In this document: positions 10,191-20,583 of the stretch, one piece after another
Numbering within the stretch: position 1 is the stretch's first letter
Layout: the number at the start of each line of letters is the position of its first letter
NCBI GenBank assembly: GCA_902555435.1
Contig: CACDRL010000001.1
Span: forward strand, 219,345 to 283,344
DNA from: an uncultured Pelagibacteraceae bacterium
Lineage (GTDB): Bacteria > Pseudomonadota > Alphaproteobacteria > Pelagibacterales > Pelagibacteraceae
DNA: 64,000 bases
Direction: 5' to 3'
Position numbers and translations under genes: made by a program
The notes under the pieces: model-generated
Seen by the model: only the letters and a program-made list of their open reading frames with translations
Databases searched by the model: none
What the model was told of the DNA's origin: nothing

Positions 10191-11171
10191 ATGGAAAAAA
10201 GCATTAATTTTATAGTTGAAGAAGAAGAAAAGAATTTAAGAGTTGATGTATTAATTAACAAAAGAGACGAAATTATTAGCAGGACCAGAGTAAAAAACTT
10301 AATTTTAAAAGAAAAATTAAAACTTAATAATGAAATAATTAAAAGCCCATCGAAAAAAGTTTCGATTGGCGATTTAGTAAATCTTATAATTCCAGAACCA
10401 GAGATTGCATCTCTAAAACCTTATGATTTTAAATTAAATATTGTTTATGAAGATGCAGATTTATTAGTAATTAATAAACCTGCAGGAATTATAATGCATC
10501 CTGGAGCAGGCAACTATGACAAAACAATTGTAAATGCATTAATGCATTACGACAAAGAATCTTTATCAACTATTGGGGATGAATTAAGACCGGGAATTGT
10601 TCATAGAATTGATAAAAATACCTCAGGTTTAGTTGTGATAGCAAAAAATAATGAAACCCATGAAAATTTATCAAAACAATTTAGTAACCACACAATTATT
10701 AGAGAATACCAACTTTTAATATGGGGAAAGCTTAGGCCATCTTCTGGCAGGATAGAAACATTTATTACTCGTAGTTCAAAAAATAGACAACTTATGGAAG
10801 TGAGCCGTTCAAAAGGTAAGAAAGCAATAACAAACTATAAAACAATTGAAATTTTTGAAAATAAAAAAATACCAACATTAAGTTTAATCGAATGCAAATT
10901 AGAAACTGGTAGAACCCATCAAATCAGAGTACACATGAACTATATAGGGAATAGTTTAGTTGGTGATGATAAATATAAAAAAAAATATAAAAAATTGAAA
11001 AATGTCGATTTTGACGTTCAAAATTCAATTACAAATTTAGACAGACAATTTTTACATGCAAAGACTTTAGGCTTTGTTCATCCTAGAACTCAAAAAGAGA
11101 TGATTTTTACCTCAATTTTGCCCCAAGAACTAAATAATATCTTAAAAATGCTTAGAAACACTGAAGAATAA
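10191..11171 (+). CDS. rluD: Ribosomal large subunit pseudouridine synthase, RluC/RluD family
   Basis: This enzyme isomerises specific uridines in 23S rRNA. The 326-aa protein has an N-terminal S4 RNA-binding domain (about residues 14-70) and a catalytic domain with RPGIVHRIDKNTSGL, whose Asp141 is the catalytic aspartate. The C-terminal motif LETGRTHQIRVHM is also present. Length and domain order fit RluD. RluC is similar and cannot be excluded without comparing specificity loops. The neighbour rpoH follows after 41 bases on the same strand, the rluD-rpoH order found in many alphaproteobacteria. Confidence 0.88.
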   Translation: MEKSINFIVEEEEKNLRVDVLINKRDEIISRTRVKNLILKEKLKLNNEIIKSPSKKVSIGDLVNLIIPEPEIASLKPYDFKLNIVYEDADLLVINKPAGIIMHPGAGNYDKTIVNALMHYDKESLSTIGDELRPGIVHRIDKNTSGLVVIAKNNETHENLSKQFSNHTIIREYQLLIWGKLRPSSGRIETFITRSSKNRQLMEVSRSKGKKAITNYKTIEIFENKKIPTLSLIECKLETGRTHQIRVHMNYIGNSLVGDDKYKKKYKKLKNVDFDVQNSITNLDRQFLHAKTLGFVHPRTQKEMIFTSILPQELNNILKMLRNTEE

Positions 11172-11187
11172 ATTATTGAAAAATAGG

Positions 11188-11193
11188 TATAAT
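11188..11193 (+). promoter_or_regulatory. Candidate -10 box upstream of rpoH
   Basis: A perfect TATAAT preceded by AGG lies 19 bases before the rpoH ATG in the 41-base gap after rluD. No clear -35 is present. It could give rpoH its own vegetative promoter in addition to read-through from rluD. Confidence 0.3.
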
Positions 11194-11212
11194 TAACTAA
11201 ATAAATCCTGCT

Positions 11213-12106
11213 ATGAGTATAACTATGAGTAACAATCTTCCTACGCTATCCAATGAGGGTGGTCTTTCTGCATACTTAGAGCAGATCAAAAAGTTTCCAA
11301 TGTTGGCTGCAGAAGAAGAATATATGTTGGCAAAAAATTGGAAAACAACTGGAAATATTAAAGCTGCTGAAAAACTAGTAACTAGTCACTTAAGATTAGT
11401 TGCAAAAATTGCAATGGGATACAAAGGTTATGGTCTGCCGATTAATGAAATGATTTCAGAAGGAAATGTTGGTCTGATGCAAGCTGTTAAAAAATTTGAA
11501 CCAGAGAAAGGATTTAGATTGGCAACTTATGCTATGTGGTGGATTAAAGCATCTATTCAAGAATATATTTTAAGATCTTGGAGTCTTGTAAAAATTGGAA
11601 CAACAACTGCTCAAAAAAAATTATTTTTCAATTTAAAAAAAATTAAAAACCAAATATCCCCTGAAACTGAAGGTGATTTAAGAGATGAACACGTAAACCA
11701 TATTGCTAATAAACTTGATGTAAGTAAAGAAGAAGTTGTTTCAATGAACCGAAGACTTTCTGGAAAAGAGTTTTCACTAAATGCTCAAGTTGGAGAGGAT
11801 GGTGATGAATGGCAAGACTGGTTAGTAGATAAAGAGCTTGATCATGATTTAAAATTTGCTCAACACGAAGAGATGCAGCAAAGAAAAGATTTGTTAAAAG
11901 ACTCTATTTCTGTGCTTAATGATAGAGAAAGAGAGATATTGTATTCAAGAAGACTAAATGATGATCCAACAACTTTGGAAGATTTAAGTAAAAAATATAA
12001 AATCAGTAGAGAAAGAGTTAGACAAATAGAAAATAAAGCATTTGAAAAACTTCAAAAACAAATGCTTCTTCTTGCTAAATCTAAAAATTTACTTCCAGCA
12101 AATTAA
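11213..12106 (+). CDS. rpoH: RNA polymerase sigma-32 factor (heat shock)
   Basis: The alternative sigma factor directs transcription of chaperone and protease genes. The 297-aa protein has sigma-70 regions 2, 3 and 4: [22 protein letters not shown] and [20 protein letters not shown] in region 2, and a helix-turn-helix in region 4 ([20 protein letters not shown]). The diagnostic RpoH box [10 protein letters not shown] follows region 2.4 and separates it from RpoD. The first ATG is used here; an in-frame ATG at 11225 is equally possible. The stop overlaps the convergent purA stop inside TTAA. Its likely target ftsH lies 5 kb away. Confidence 0.95.
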   Translation: MSITMSNNLPTLSNEGGLSAYLEQIKKFPMLAAEEEYMLAKNWKTTGNIKAAEKLVTSHLRLVAKIAMGYKGYGLPINEMISEGNVGLMQAVKKFEPEKGFRLATYAMWWIKASIQEYILRSWSLVKIGTTTAQKKLFFNLKKIKNQISPETEGDLRDEHVNHIANKLDVSKEEVVSMNRRLSGKEFSLNAQVGEDGDEWQDWLVDKELDHDLKFAQHEEMQQRKDLLKDSISVLNDREREILYSRRLNDDPTTLEDLSKKYKISRERVRQIENKAFEKLQKQMLLLAKSKNLLPAN

Positions 12107-13395
12107 GTTTCAAAAGGATTTTCAATTAAAATTGTATCGTCTCTTTCAGGACTAGTAGAAACGCTAGATATTTTTGCTCCAATAAAATCTTCTACTGCAA
12201 AAATATATTTTTTTGCATTATCAGGTAAAGAGTCCATATTTTTAATTCCACTAGTTGATACCTTCCAGCCTGGAAAAGATTTATAAATTGGTTTTATTTT
12301 AACTTGATCTTCTACAGCAGCAGGTAAATAATCTAATTTTTCTCCATCGAGTTCGTAAGCAACACACATTTTAATTTCATCCAATTCATCAAGGACGTCC
12401 AATTTTGTTAAAGCTATACCATCTATACCTGAAACTTTAATTGTTTGTCTTACTAGAACACCATCAAACCACCCACATCTCCTTTTTCTACTTGTAACAG
12501 TTCCAAATTCTTTTCCACGTGTACCCAAAAGCTCACCTACTTCATCAATTAGTTCTGTTGGAAAAGGTCCTTCCCCTACTCTTGTTGTATAAGCTTTTGT
12601 AATTCCTAAAACATAGTTTATTGAATTAGGACCGCAGCCTGTTCCGGTAGCTGCACTCGAAGCAACTGTATTAGATGAAGTTACAAAAGGATAAGTTCCA
12701 TGATCTACATCAAGCAAAATACCTTGTGCACCTTCAAATAAAATTTTCTTTTTTTGCTTTTTAAATTGATCAATTTTAAGCCACACGGGCTGTGAAAATT
12801 TTAATATTTTAGGAGCAATTTTAAGTAAATCAGATTTAAGTTGGTCTTTTTCAAAAATTTTTTTTCCAAGTCCTTTTCTGATTGCATTATGGTGTATCAA
12901 TACAGAATCTAACCTTTGATCTAAATTTTTTTCTGATCTTAAGTCCATAACCCTTATTGATCTTCTTCCAACTTTATCCTCGTAAGCAGGTCCAATTCCT
13001 CTTCTAGTAGTTCCTATTTTGCTTTTTCCTGCTGTATCTTCTCTAATTTCATCCATTTCTCTATGAAAAGGCAAAATCAGATTTGCAGATTCTGATATTA
13101 TGAAGTTATTTACATCTACTTCTACACCTTTAGATTTAATTTCTTCAATTTCTTCCAATAAAGCCCAAGGATCCACAACGACACCATTACCAATTATTGA
13201 TATTTTCCCTTTTCTAACAATACCAGATGGAAGTAATCTCAGCTTATAAGTAACACCATCAATAACAAGAGTATGGCCCGCATTATGGCCACCTTGAAAT
13301 CTAATAACTACATCTGCTTGTTCAGATAACCAATCAACAATCTTACCTTTTCCTTCATCGCCCCATTGAGATCCAACAACAACTATATTTTTCAT
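12103..13395 (-). CDS. purA: Adenylosuccinate synthetase
   Basis: The enzyme couples GTP hydrolysis to joining IMP and aspartate, the first committed step to AMP. The 430-aa protein starts with the P-loop [16 protein letters not shown] (catalytic Asp in WGDEGKGK) and the GGHNAGHT motif. It later has [18 protein letters not shown], the [19 protein letters not shown] segment and the R-x-R GTP/IMP loop. Length is standard. It is the promoter-distal gene of the long minus-strand array and shares one base with the thiD stop (TAATG). Confidence 0.97.
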   Translation of the reverse strand: MKNIVVVGSQWGDEGKGKIVDWLSEQADVVIRFQGGHNAGHTLVIDGVTYKLRLLPSGIVRKGKISIIGNGVVVDPWALLEEIEEIKSKGVEVDVNNFIISESANLILPFHREMDEIREDTAGKSKIGTTRRGIGPAYEDKVGRRSIRVMDLRSEKNLDQRLDSVLIHHNAIRKGLGKKIFEKDQLKSDLLKIAPKILKFSQPVWLKIDQFKKQKKKILFEGAQGILLDVDHGTYPFVTSSNTVASSAATGTGCGPNSINYVLGITKAYTTRVGEGPFPTELIDEVGELLGTRGKEFGTVTSRKRRCGWFDGVLVRQTIKVSGIDGIALTKLDVLDELDEIKMCVAYELDGEKLDYLPAAVEDQVKIKPIYKSFPGWKVSTSGIKNMDSLPDNAKKYIFAVEDFIGAKISSVSTSPERDDTILIENPFET

Positions 13396-14207
13396 TAATT
13401 ATATTTTCTATTTACTTTTATAGAAGTGAGATGGTTAATTGGGCCATGACCTTTTCCATAATTTGGGTTTGTTTTAATAGCCGAATTTACATACTTAATT
13501 CCAAGCTCACAAGATTTCTTTGCTGGTTTTCCACACGACACAAATGTAGTGACTGCACTTGATAAAGTACAACCTGTGCCATGAGTATTATTTGTATTGT
13601 AACGCACACTATTAAAAATCTTAATATCCTTGTTATTTACAAAAACATCCTTAACTATTTTATTTTTTGAATGTCCACCTTTAATAAGTACATTTTTAGC
13701 TCCTAATTCTATAAGCTCATTTGCAGCGTAAATCATATCTTCAACAGATATGATCTTTGTTCCAGTCAAAATTTCAGCTTCAGGGATATTAGGGGTAACA
13801 AGTGAAACCTTTTTTAATAATTCCGATTTTAATATCTTAATTGCTTTGTTATCTATTAATTTGGCCCCACCTTTTGCAACCATAACAGGATCTAAAATAA
13901 TTTTTTTAACTTTAATTAAATTTAATGCTTTAATTACCATCTTGATAACATTAGATGAATGTAACATTCCTATTTTAATTGCATCAGGCTTAATATCTTT
14001 ACAAGTAAAAACTATTTGATTGAAAATTTCTTTTGGATTAATGCCAACAATTGATTTTACACCTGTAGTATTTTGAATTGTAACTGCAGTTATAGCTGTC
14101 ATTGCATAAGAACCTAAAGCTGTCACAGTTTTAATATCAGCTTGTATACCGGCTCCGCCAGACGAATCTGAACCTGCAATAATTAAAATTTTTGAATTTG
14201 GTTTCAA
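13395..14207 (-). CDS. thiD: Hydroxymethylpyrimidine (phosphate) kinase
   Basis: ThiD phosphorylates HMP and HMP-phosphate to HMP-diphosphate, the pyrimidine half of thiamine. The 270-aa protein has the ribokinase-fold motifs [16 protein letters not shown] near residues 12-27, DPVMVAKGG, the GTGCTLSSA anion-hole/catalytic segment near the C terminus, and KGHGPINH. The start codon is TTG at 14207, one base after the glmM stop. No ATG lies nearby in frame. With thiE at 33.2 kb it fits the SAR11 pattern of finishing thiamine from imported pyrimidine; thiC is not seen in this window. Confidence 0.93.
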   Translation of the reverse strand: MKPNSKILIIAGSDSSGGAGIQADIKTVTALGSYAMTAITAVTIQNTTGVKSIVGINPKEIFNQIVFTCKDIKPDAIKIGMLHSSNVIKMVIKALNLIKVKKIILDPVMVAKGGAKLIDNKAIKILKSELLKKVSLVTPNIPEAEILTGTKIISVEDMIYAANELIELGAKNVLIKGGHSKNKIVKDVFVNNKDIKIFNSVRYNTNNTHGTGCTLSSAVTTFVSCGKPAKKSCELGIKYVNSAIKTNPNYGKGHGPINHLTSIKVNRKYN

Positions 14208-14208
14208 T

Positions 14209-15540
14209 TTATCTTATTTTTTTGGATATCATATTTACACATCTGGATAAAAGTATTTTATTATCACTTTCTGCCATCACTCTAATTTTAGACTCTGTTC
14301 CTGATTTTCTGACTAAAACTCTTCCCTGACCTTTAATTAATTTTTCAGCGAGTTTTATTATTTTTTTTATTTCAGGTTTGTTAATAATATTTTTATCTTT
14401 AACAGTTATATTTTCTAGTAGTTGAGGGGTTTTTTTAAAACTCTGAAAAAATTCACTAGTTTTTTTACCTTTTCTCAGTGCAAAAAGAGCTTCTAAAGCT
14501 ACAAGCAATCCATCTCCAGTTGTTGCAAATTTGCCTAAAATAATATGTCCTGATTGTTCACCGCCTAAATTAAATTTATATTTTTGCATTTTTTCTTTAA
14601 CATATCTGTCACCTACATTAGCTCTTATAAATTTTATTCCCATAGATTTAAAATATTTTTCTAATCCGTAATTTGACATTAATGTTCCAACAACCCCACC
14701 TTTTAGCATTTTTTTATTTTTCCATCTCGTTGCCAAAGCAGCTATGATTTGATCTCCATCTATAATATTACCCTTTTCATCGCACATTATAATTCTGTCA
14801 GCATCTCCATCTAAAGAAATACCAATATGAGCTTTATATTTTTTTACAGCTGTTCTGATTTTTCTTGGAAAAGTTGAGCCACAATCTTTATTTATATTTA
14901 AACCATTTGGGTTTACGCCTATTGCTATAACTTTAGCACCTAACGATTTTAATAATTCAGGACCTGCTTTATAACCAGCACCATTGGCACAATCTATAAC
15001 TATTCTTAATCCCCTTAAATTAAACTCTTTTGTAAAATTTTTTTTTAATATTTTAATATAATTTTTAGTCCCTGTTTCTAATCTTTTGACTCTTCCTAAC
15101 TTTTCAGGATGAGAGAGATTCTTGGATATTTTTTTATCTATAAGAGCTTCTATTTTTTTTTCTATTTTATCTGACAATTTCATTCCATCAGGTCCAAATA
15201 ATTTTAGTCCATTATCGTAATGAGGATTGTGAGAAGCTGTAATCATAATGCCCATATTTGCCTTCATTTCTTTTGTAAGCATAGCTAATCCATTAGTTGG
15301 TAAAGGACCTAAAGTATAAATATTCATACCTGCAGAAGCCAAACCGGAAACGAGTGCGGGTTCGAGTGTATATCCTGATAATCTAGTATCTTTTGCTATA
15401 ATTGCTATTTGTTTTTTTTTCTTCTGAGATTTAAAATATGTACCACTAGCTAGTCCAAACTTAAAAAACATATCTCCATTAATATGTTTGCTATTAATTG
15501 CTCCTCTTATTCCATCTGTTCCAAAATATTTTTTTGTCAT
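14209..15540 (-). CDS. glmM: Phosphoglucosamine mutase
   Basis: It converts glucosamine-6-phosphate to glucosamine-1-phosphate on the way to UDP-GlcNAc for peptidoglycan and lipopolysaccharide. The 443-aa protein has the phosphoserine motif TASHNP (Ser103), the Mg loop DGDADRI and the sugar-binding GGEQSGHI, followed by the C-terminal RKSGTESKIRVMAE domain. It shares one base with the folP stop upstream and precedes thiD directly. The order ftsH-folP-glmM is conserved in proteobacteria. Its product feeds the polysaccharide islands later in the window. Confidence 0.96.
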   Translation of the reverse strand: MTKKYFGTDGIRGAINSKHINGDMFFKFGLASGTYFKSQKKKKQIAIIAKDTRLSGYTLEPALVSGLASAGMNIYTLGPLPTNGLAMLTKEMKANMGIMITASHNPHYDNGLKLFGPDGMKLSDKIEKKIEALIDKKISKNLSHPEKLGRVKRLETGTKNYIKILKKNFTKEFNLRGLRIVIDCANGAGYKAGPELLKSLGAKVIAIGVNPNGLNINKDCGSTFPRKIRTAVKKYKAHIGISLDGDADRIIMCDEKGNIIDGDQIIAALATRWKNKKMLKGGVVGTLMSNYGLEKYFKSMGIKFIRANVGDRYVKEKMQKYKFNLGGEQSGHIILGKFATTGDGLLVALEALFALRKGKKTSEFFQSFKKTPQLLENITVKDKNIINKPEIKKIIKLAEKLIKGQGRVLVRKSGTESKIRVMAESDNKILLSRCVNMISKKIR

Positions 15541-16592
15541 TATTTATTTATTATCTCTTTAAAAACTTTAATTGCTTGCATAACTTCATTAACATCATGA
15601 ATTCTTAAAATCTGAACTCCTTGCATCATCAAATATACTGAAGACGATATTGTTCCTCCAATCCTAGTATAGCTATCATTTTTTTTAGAAATATCTTTAA
15701 TAAATTTTTTTCTAGAATTTCCTACAAGTATAGGAAATCCTAACGAATGAAAAATAGAAACACGTCTAATTAAATTCATATTATGTTTCAGTTTTTTTCC
15801 AAATCCGATACCAGGGTCTAAAATTATATTGTTATGTTTAATTCCTTTAGATTTTAGAAGTTTTATTTTTTCCTCAAAAAAATCATAAATATCCAATAAC
15901 TCATTCTTATATTTTGGATTCTTTTGCATATTATCTGGTGTTCCAAGTGTGTGCTGAATGACAAAAGGAATTTTGTATTTTTTTAATATGTTTATTGTTT
16001 CGGGGTCAAAACTTAAACCTGAAACATCATTAATTAGTTTTACTCCTACTTTAATTCCATTTTTCATTATTTCAGATTTTCTAGTGTCTAAAGAAATTGG
16101 AATTTTTTTTACGATAGATTTTAAAATATCTTTAATTCTATTCCATTCATCTTCTTTGTTTACTTCCTTTGAACCTGGTCTTGTTGACTCACCTCCAACA
16201 TCAATTAAATCTGCACCTTCTTTGTATAATTTAATAGCATGATTTATTCCTTTTTTTTTGGTATTAAACCTTCCTCCATCTGAAAAACTGTCAGGAGTAA
16301 GATTTAAAACACCTAATATATTTGGAATTTTTTTAAATTCTAAATTAGAAAAATTTTTTTTTTTAGATTTGATTTTTTTAATATCTAGGTAAATTTTTTT
16401 CTTCAAATCATTTGGTAAATATTTGATTTGGCTTATAGAAATTTTTCTCTTTAATTTTCTTGTTATTATTTCAATATGATCAAAAGATATTTCTTTAATT
16501 TGATGTAATGGTATAGTTTTTTTTTTATTAACTAAAATTTTTGACTGATTACCATAATAGAAATTACACACTCTTGTGTAATATCTTTGCAT
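15540..16592 (-). CDS. folP: Dihydropteroate synthase with N-terminal extension
   Basis: It joins p-aminobenzoate to dihydropterin diphosphate in folate synthesis. The TIM-barrel core begins near residue 90 with LGVLNLTPDSFSDGGRF and continues with DVGGESTRPG, SLDTRKS, LINDVSGL and the DPGIGFGKKLKHN loop. The 350 aa include about 85 extra N-terminal residues, rich in Lys and Ile, with no match I recognise. Usual FolP is 260-290 aa. The extension is in frame from an ATG at 16592, six bases after the ftsH reading direction resumes, so it seems translated. Confidence 0.92.
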   Translation of the reverse strand: MQRYYTRVCNFYYGNQSKILVNKKKTIPLHQIKEISFDHIEIITRKLKRKISISQIKYLPNDLKKKIYLDIKKIKSKKKNFSNLEFKKIPNILGVLNLTPDSFSDGGRFNTKKKGINHAIKLYKEGADLIDVGGESTRPGSKEVNKEDEWNRIKDILKSIVKKIPISLDTRKSEIMKNGIKVGVKLINDVSGLSFDPETINILKKYKIPFVIQHTLGTPDNMQKNPKYKNELLDIYDFFEEKIKLLKSKGIKHNNIILDPGIGFGKKLKHNMNLIRRVSIFHSLGFPILVGNSRKKFIKDISKKNDSYTRIGGTISSSVYLMMQGVQILRIHDVNEVMQAIKVFKEIINK

Positions 16593-16598
16593 TATAAA

Positions 16599-18506
16599 TT
16601 AATGAACAATTTTTGGTTTTAGACCCATGGCACCTAAAGCTGAGTCTTGATCATCTTTTGAGTCTTGATTTTCTAAAATTTTATCTTTTGGATACAAATT
16701 TTTATTAATTATATTCTCAATCTCTTCACCTGTTAAAGTTTCGTAAGTGATTAAAGCTTTAGCAATTTTATGTAAATCATCTATTTTATCAGTTAAAATT
16801 TTCTTTGCTTGATTATATCCCTCATCCACAAGCTTTCTAATTTCCTTATCAATTTTTTGAGCAACTTCTTCTGAAACTGATTGAGTTTGAGTAACTGATC
16901 TACCTAAGAAAACTTCCTCTTGATTTTCTCCATATTCAACTGGACCCATCTCCTCACTCATACCATATTTAGTTACCATCGCTCTTGCGAGTTGAGTTGC
17001 TTGATTTATATCTGAACCACTTCCTCCACCTGCTCCGGTAGAAATGTTGTCTTTTCCAAAAATTAATTCTTCTGCAACTCTTCCTCCAAAACAAACTGCC
17101 AATCTTGCTTTTAGATACTTAATTGAATATCCATGTTTATCTCTTTCTGGTAAATTCATAACCATTCCAAGCGCTCTTCCTCTTGGTATAATTGTGGCTT
17201 TATGAATTGGATCATAACTAGGCATATTAAATGAGACTAAAGCATGGCCACCTTCGTGATAAGCAGTAAGTTTTTTTTCATCTTCCGTCATAACCATCGA
17301 TCTTCTTTCAGCACCCATCATTACTTTATCTTTTGCTTCTTCAAATTCTAATAAAGTTACAATTCTTTTATTTTTTCTAGCGGCCAATAAAGCGGCTTCA
17401 TTAACTAAATTAGCTAAATCTGCTCCTGAAAAACCAGGAGTGCCTCTTGCAATAGTTCTTAAATTAACATCTGGTGACATCTTTATTTTTTTTACATGAA
17501 CTTTTAAGATTTTCTCTCTTCCAATAATATCTGGGTTCGAAACAACTACTTGTCTGTCAAATCTTCCAGGTCTTAATAATGCTGGATCGAGAACATCAGG
17601 TCTATTTGTTGCTGCAATTATGATTACTCCTTCATTGGTATCAAAACCATCCATCTCTACTAGTAATTGGTTTAAAGTTTGCTCTCTTTCATCATTACCT
17701 CCACCTAAACCTGCACCTCTGCTTCTTCCTACTGCATCTATTTCATCAATAAATATAATACACGGAGAATTTTTTTTACCTTGTTCAAACATATCTCTTA
17801 CTCTTGATGCACCAACACCAACAAACATTTCAACAAAATCTGAACCTGAGATAGTAAAGAAAGGAACTCCTGCCTCACCCGCAATAGCTCTTGCTAATAA
17901 AGTTTTTCCAGTACCTGGGGGTCCTACCAGTAAAGCACCTCTTGGTATCTTTCCACCAAGTCTACTAAATTTTTTAGGGTCTCTTAAAAATTCTACAATT
18001 TCTTCTACCTCTTCTTTTGCCTCTTCTACTCCTGCAACATCATTAAATGTTACTTTACCTTTAAGTTCATTCATCATCTTGGCTTTTGACTTACCAAATC
18101 CCATTGCTCCACCCTTTCCACCTTGCATCTGTCGCATAAAAAAGATCCATACGGCTATCAATAAAAGCATTGGGAACCAAGAAAGCAATACACCAAATAA
18201 TGATGGCATTTTTTCTTCTAACGGAGCTGCTGAAATACTTACTCCTTTATCTGATAATTTTTCAATTAAGTTAGGATCGTTTGGGGAATAAGTTGAAAAT
18301 GAGTTTCCATTTGAGTAAACACCCTTGATGTTGTTTCCCTGTATCTCAACTTTTAAAACTTCTCCATTTTCAACTGAAGTTAAAAAATCTGAAAAAATTA
18401 TTTGATTTCCTCCTCTAATATTTGATTGAGGATTTTTAAACATATTATAGAGACCAATAGTTAAGAAAACTATTATTCCCCACATAGCGAGATTTTTTAG
18501 ATTCAT
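16599..18506 (-). CDS. ftsH: ATP-dependent zinc metalloprotease FtsH
   Basis: This membrane-anchored AAA protease degrades misassembled membrane proteins and regulators such as RpoH and LpxC. The 635-aa protein has two membrane helices (about 8-23 and 103-123) around a periplasmic domain. It has Walker A GPPGTGKT at 195-202, Walker B FIDEID at 252-257, the second-region-of-homology arginines in RPGRFDRQ, and zinc motif HEGGH at 417-421. The 63-base gap to tilS holds a CTTGAAA that could belong to a heat-shock promoter. Position between tilS and folP is classical. Confidence 0.97.
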   Translation of the reverse strand: MNLKNLAMWGIIVFLTIGLYNMFKNPQSNIRGGNQIIFSDFLTSVENGEVLKVEIQGNNIKGVYSNGNSFSTYSPNDPNLIEKLSDKGVSISAAPLEEKMPSLFGVLLSWFPMLLLIAVWIFFMRQMQGGKGGAMGFGKSKAKMMNELKGKVTFNDVAGVEEAKEEVEEIVEFLRDPKKFSRLGGKIPRGALLVGPPGTGKTLLARAIAGEAGVPFFTISGSDFVEMFVGVGASRVRDMFEQGKKNSPCIIFIDEIDAVGRSRGAGLGGGNDEREQTLNQLLVEMDGFDTNEGVIIIAATNRPDVLDPALLRPGRFDRQVVVSNPDIIGREKILKVHVKKIKMSPDVNLRTIARGTPGFSGADLANLVNEAALLAARKNKRIVTLLEFEEAKDKVMMGAERRSMVMTEDEKKLTAYHEGGHALVSFNMPSYDPIHKATIIPRGRALGMVMNLPERDKHGYSIKYLKARLAVCFGGRVAEELIFGKDNISTGAGGGSGSDINQATQLARAMVTKYGMSEEMGPVEYGENQEEVFLGRSVTQTQSVSEEVAQKIDKEIRKLVDEGYNQAKKILTDKIDDLHKIAKALITYETLTGEEIENIINKNLYPKDKILENQDSKDDQDSALGAMGLKPKIVH

Positions 18507-18559
18507 GCTAATAAGATAAGAATTATTGCAAATTAAACAAGTGACAAAATAACTGCAAA

Positions 18560-18566
18560 TTTCAAG
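18560..18566 (-). promoter_or_regulatory. CTTGAAA element, possible RpoH -35 upstream of ftsH
   Basis: The minus strand carries CTTGAAA three bases after the tilS stop and about 54 bases before the ftsH ATG. It matches the -35 consensus of sigma-32 promoters, and ftsH is a usual member of that regulon. No convincing CCCCAT-type -10 follows at the right distance, so this is only a suggestion. Confidence 0.22.
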
Positions 18567-18569
18567 ATA

Positions 18570-19592
18570 TTAACGCTCTTTATATACTATCACAGTTCTG
18601 TTAATTTTTTTTATAACACAATTTCCAAGTGTAGTTTTAAAAGTAATTTTATTCTCTAGATTTTCTAAAATATTGACAATTTTTTTACCCCTAGGTGGAA
18701 AGTATTTTTTTCCGACTAACTGTAAAATCTGTGAAAATGACCTGAACAAAACTTCTTGAGGAAAATTAAAAAATTCTTCGTTCAAAACAATTTTATTCTC
18801 ACAAATAATCGAATTTTCCCTCAAGTTTTTTTTACAAAAGAACTCGATTGATTGGTCGACACTTTTTAAATTGTGAATTGATAATTTAAATTTACTTTTA
18901 TCTAAACCTTCATCCTCAAGATTTTTAATTAAATTTCTTATTCTTACTCTTGTAAATATTTCATCTTCATTTGATGGATCCTCTACATATTTATTAAATA
19001 CTTTTTTAGAAATGTAGATTAAATCTTTTTTTTCAACCTGTATCAAAGGTCTTAAGATATTTACATTGTTAATTAAAGTCGTTTTATCTAAAGATACGAT
19101 ACCCTTTAAACCACTACCTCTTAAAAGCCTTATAAAAAAATTTTCATAAACATCATCTTCATGATGGCCAAGCAAAATATGATTAATTTTAAATTTTTTT
19201 GATTGATTAATTAATAAGTTGTATCTTTTTTTTCTAGCAAGAGATTGGATATTACTTTTGGGTTTTTTCCCAATCCATCTTAAAATATCTAAATCTATGG
19301 AAAAATCCTTCAAAAGATTTTTTACAAATAAAGCTTCTACAGATGAATTGGTTCTCAATTTATGATCAACCAGAAAATATTTAACTTTCAAAGATTTTTT
19401 AATCGAATAAATTTTTGAAAAAAAAGCTAAAGCAAGGCTATCAGAGCCACCTGATACAGCAACCGCAAAATTATTATTTAAATTTAAATTATTTTCAAAT
19501 TTATTATAGATTTTATAAATTCTTTTATCTTTTAACTTATTAAAAAGGTGCTTATGAATCTTGCTTGACGCATTCAAATTTTTTAGACTCAT
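18570..19592 (-). CDS. tilS: tRNA(Ile)-lysidine synthetase
   Basis: TilS attaches lysine to C34 of the CAU-anticodon tRNA-Ile so that it reads AUA, a codon used heavily in an AT-rich genome. The 340-aa protein has the PP-loop SGGSDSLAL at 47-55, followed by LVDHKLR and the conserved LGHHEDD and RLLRGSGLKG motifs. It is shorter than the roughly 430-aa enterobacterial form and keeps only part of the C-terminal domain. Its first 41 bases overlap the 3' end of cpoB. No other in-frame ATG precedes the PP-loop, so the overlap seems real. Confidence 0.93.
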   Translation of the reverse strand: MSLKNLNASSKIHKHLFNKLKDKRIYKIYNKFENNLNLNNNFAVAVSGGSDSLALAFFSKIYSIKKSLKVKYFLVDHKLRTNSSVEALFVKNLLKDFSIDLDILRWIGKKPKSNIQSLARKKRYNLLINQSKKFKINHILLGHHEDDVYENFFIRLLRGSGLKGIVSLDKTTLINNVNILRPLIQVEKKDLIYISKKVFNKYVEDPSNEDEIFTRVRIRNLIKNLEDEGLDKSKFKLSIHNLKSVDQSIEFFCKKNLRENSIICENKIVLNEEFFNFPQEVLFRSFSQILQLVGKKYFPPRGKKIVNILENLENKITFKTTLGNCVIKKINRTVIVYKER

Positions 19593-20556
19593 ATTTTGCT
19601 TTTTGTATTACAGACTGGTTTGCATTCGGATATTGTAACTCTACACCATTAATCATTTTGCAGCCCTGATCTTTTTCACCAATTTGTACCATTGAAACTC
19701 CAAGTTTTAATAAATTTATTGGAGCTTTCTTGCCTTTTGGATATTTTTGATATCCTTCAAGATAAGCTGAAGCTGCATCAGTATAAAGTTGTCTTATTCT
19801 AAAAGTTTCGGCATACCAATATTGAGCGCTACCCGCCAATTCGTCTTCAGGGTTTGATAAGACAAATTCTCTAAAAGCTCTTTCAGCTGTGCTGTAATCT
19901 CCAACTTTTAAAAAGCTTGTTGCAAATTCGTATTGTTCTTTTGGAGTTAAATCTATTGGTAAAATTTTATCTTCTGCTTGAAAAGTTTCCTCTACAATAG
20001 AAGCTGTTGTATCAACCGATTGAATTTGTTGGTTCTTTTCTGAAGTTTCCATATCTTTATAAGAAATTGTTCCTAAGTCTTGTGGCTGTGAGCTTCCAGG
20101 AAGTATTTGCTTTTCAATTTTAGGTGCAGAACTCAATTGTTGATTGCTGTCAATAACATTAACAGAACTTAAATCATTTTCTATATCTTGAAATCTTATC
20201 TGATTATCAGACTGTAGCTTGGATACTCTATTTGAAAGTTTATCAAGCTTAAAATTAATTTCCTCAAACTTATTAGTAAGTTCTCTAAACTGCTCTTCTA
20301 CCTCTGATAATTTTAGCAAATGCCTGGTCAAGACATCTTCGGAGTTATTATCAAGATTTGATACTGATTGATTGTTTGTATTACTCTCAATTTCAATTGA
20401 ACCTGAGTAAACAGCTCTTTCTAGAGTTTTTAAGTCTTTTTTAATTAAATCTAAGATTTCATAAATATTGTGATTATCTGAGTAAGCATTTCCTGAAAAA
20501 AGAAAATTTAATATCAATATTAAGCTTAACAAAGTTGACCTGAAGAATGATCTCAT
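19552..20556 (-). CDS. cpoB: Tol-Pal system periplasmic protein CpoB (YbgF)
   Basis: CpoB links peptidoglycan synthesis with Tol-Pal-driven outer-membrane constriction. The 334-aa protein starts with a signal peptide (basic MRSFFR, hydrophobic core to about residue 22, cleavage after NAYS). It continues with a coiled coil near 70-125 (LSEVEEQFRELTNKFEEIN and following) and ends with TPR repeats from about 205 (YEFATSFLKVGDYSTAERAF and repeats). This matches the YbgF architecture. It follows pal but is separated from it by an intrinsic terminator, and it overlaps tilS by 41 nt. Confidence 0.9.
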   Translation of the reverse strand: MRSFFRSTLLSLILILNFLFSGNAYSDNHNIYEILDLIKKDLKTLERAVYSGSIEIESNTNNQSVSNLDNNSEDVLTRHLLKLSEVEEQFRELTNKFEEINFKLDKLSNRVSKLQSDNQIRFQDIENDLSSVNVIDSNQQLSSAPKIEKQILPGSSQPQDLGTISYKDMETSEKNQQIQSVDTTASIVEETFQAEDKILPIDLTPKEQYEFATSFLKVGDYSTAERAFREFVLSNPEDELAGSAQYWYAETFRIRQLYTDAASAYLEGYQKYPKGKKAPINLLKLGVSMVQIGEKDQGCKMINGVELQYPNANQSVIQKAKYESKKFECVKQDS

Positions 20557-20583
20557 TAGTTTTTTATATGATTATATAAAGGC

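Noticed and set aside
17620..18291. Long open frame (223 codons) on the plus strand opposite ftsH
   Set aside because: It is a shadow of the strongly conserved ftsH frame; its translation is Ser/Pro/Thr-rich with no family pattern.
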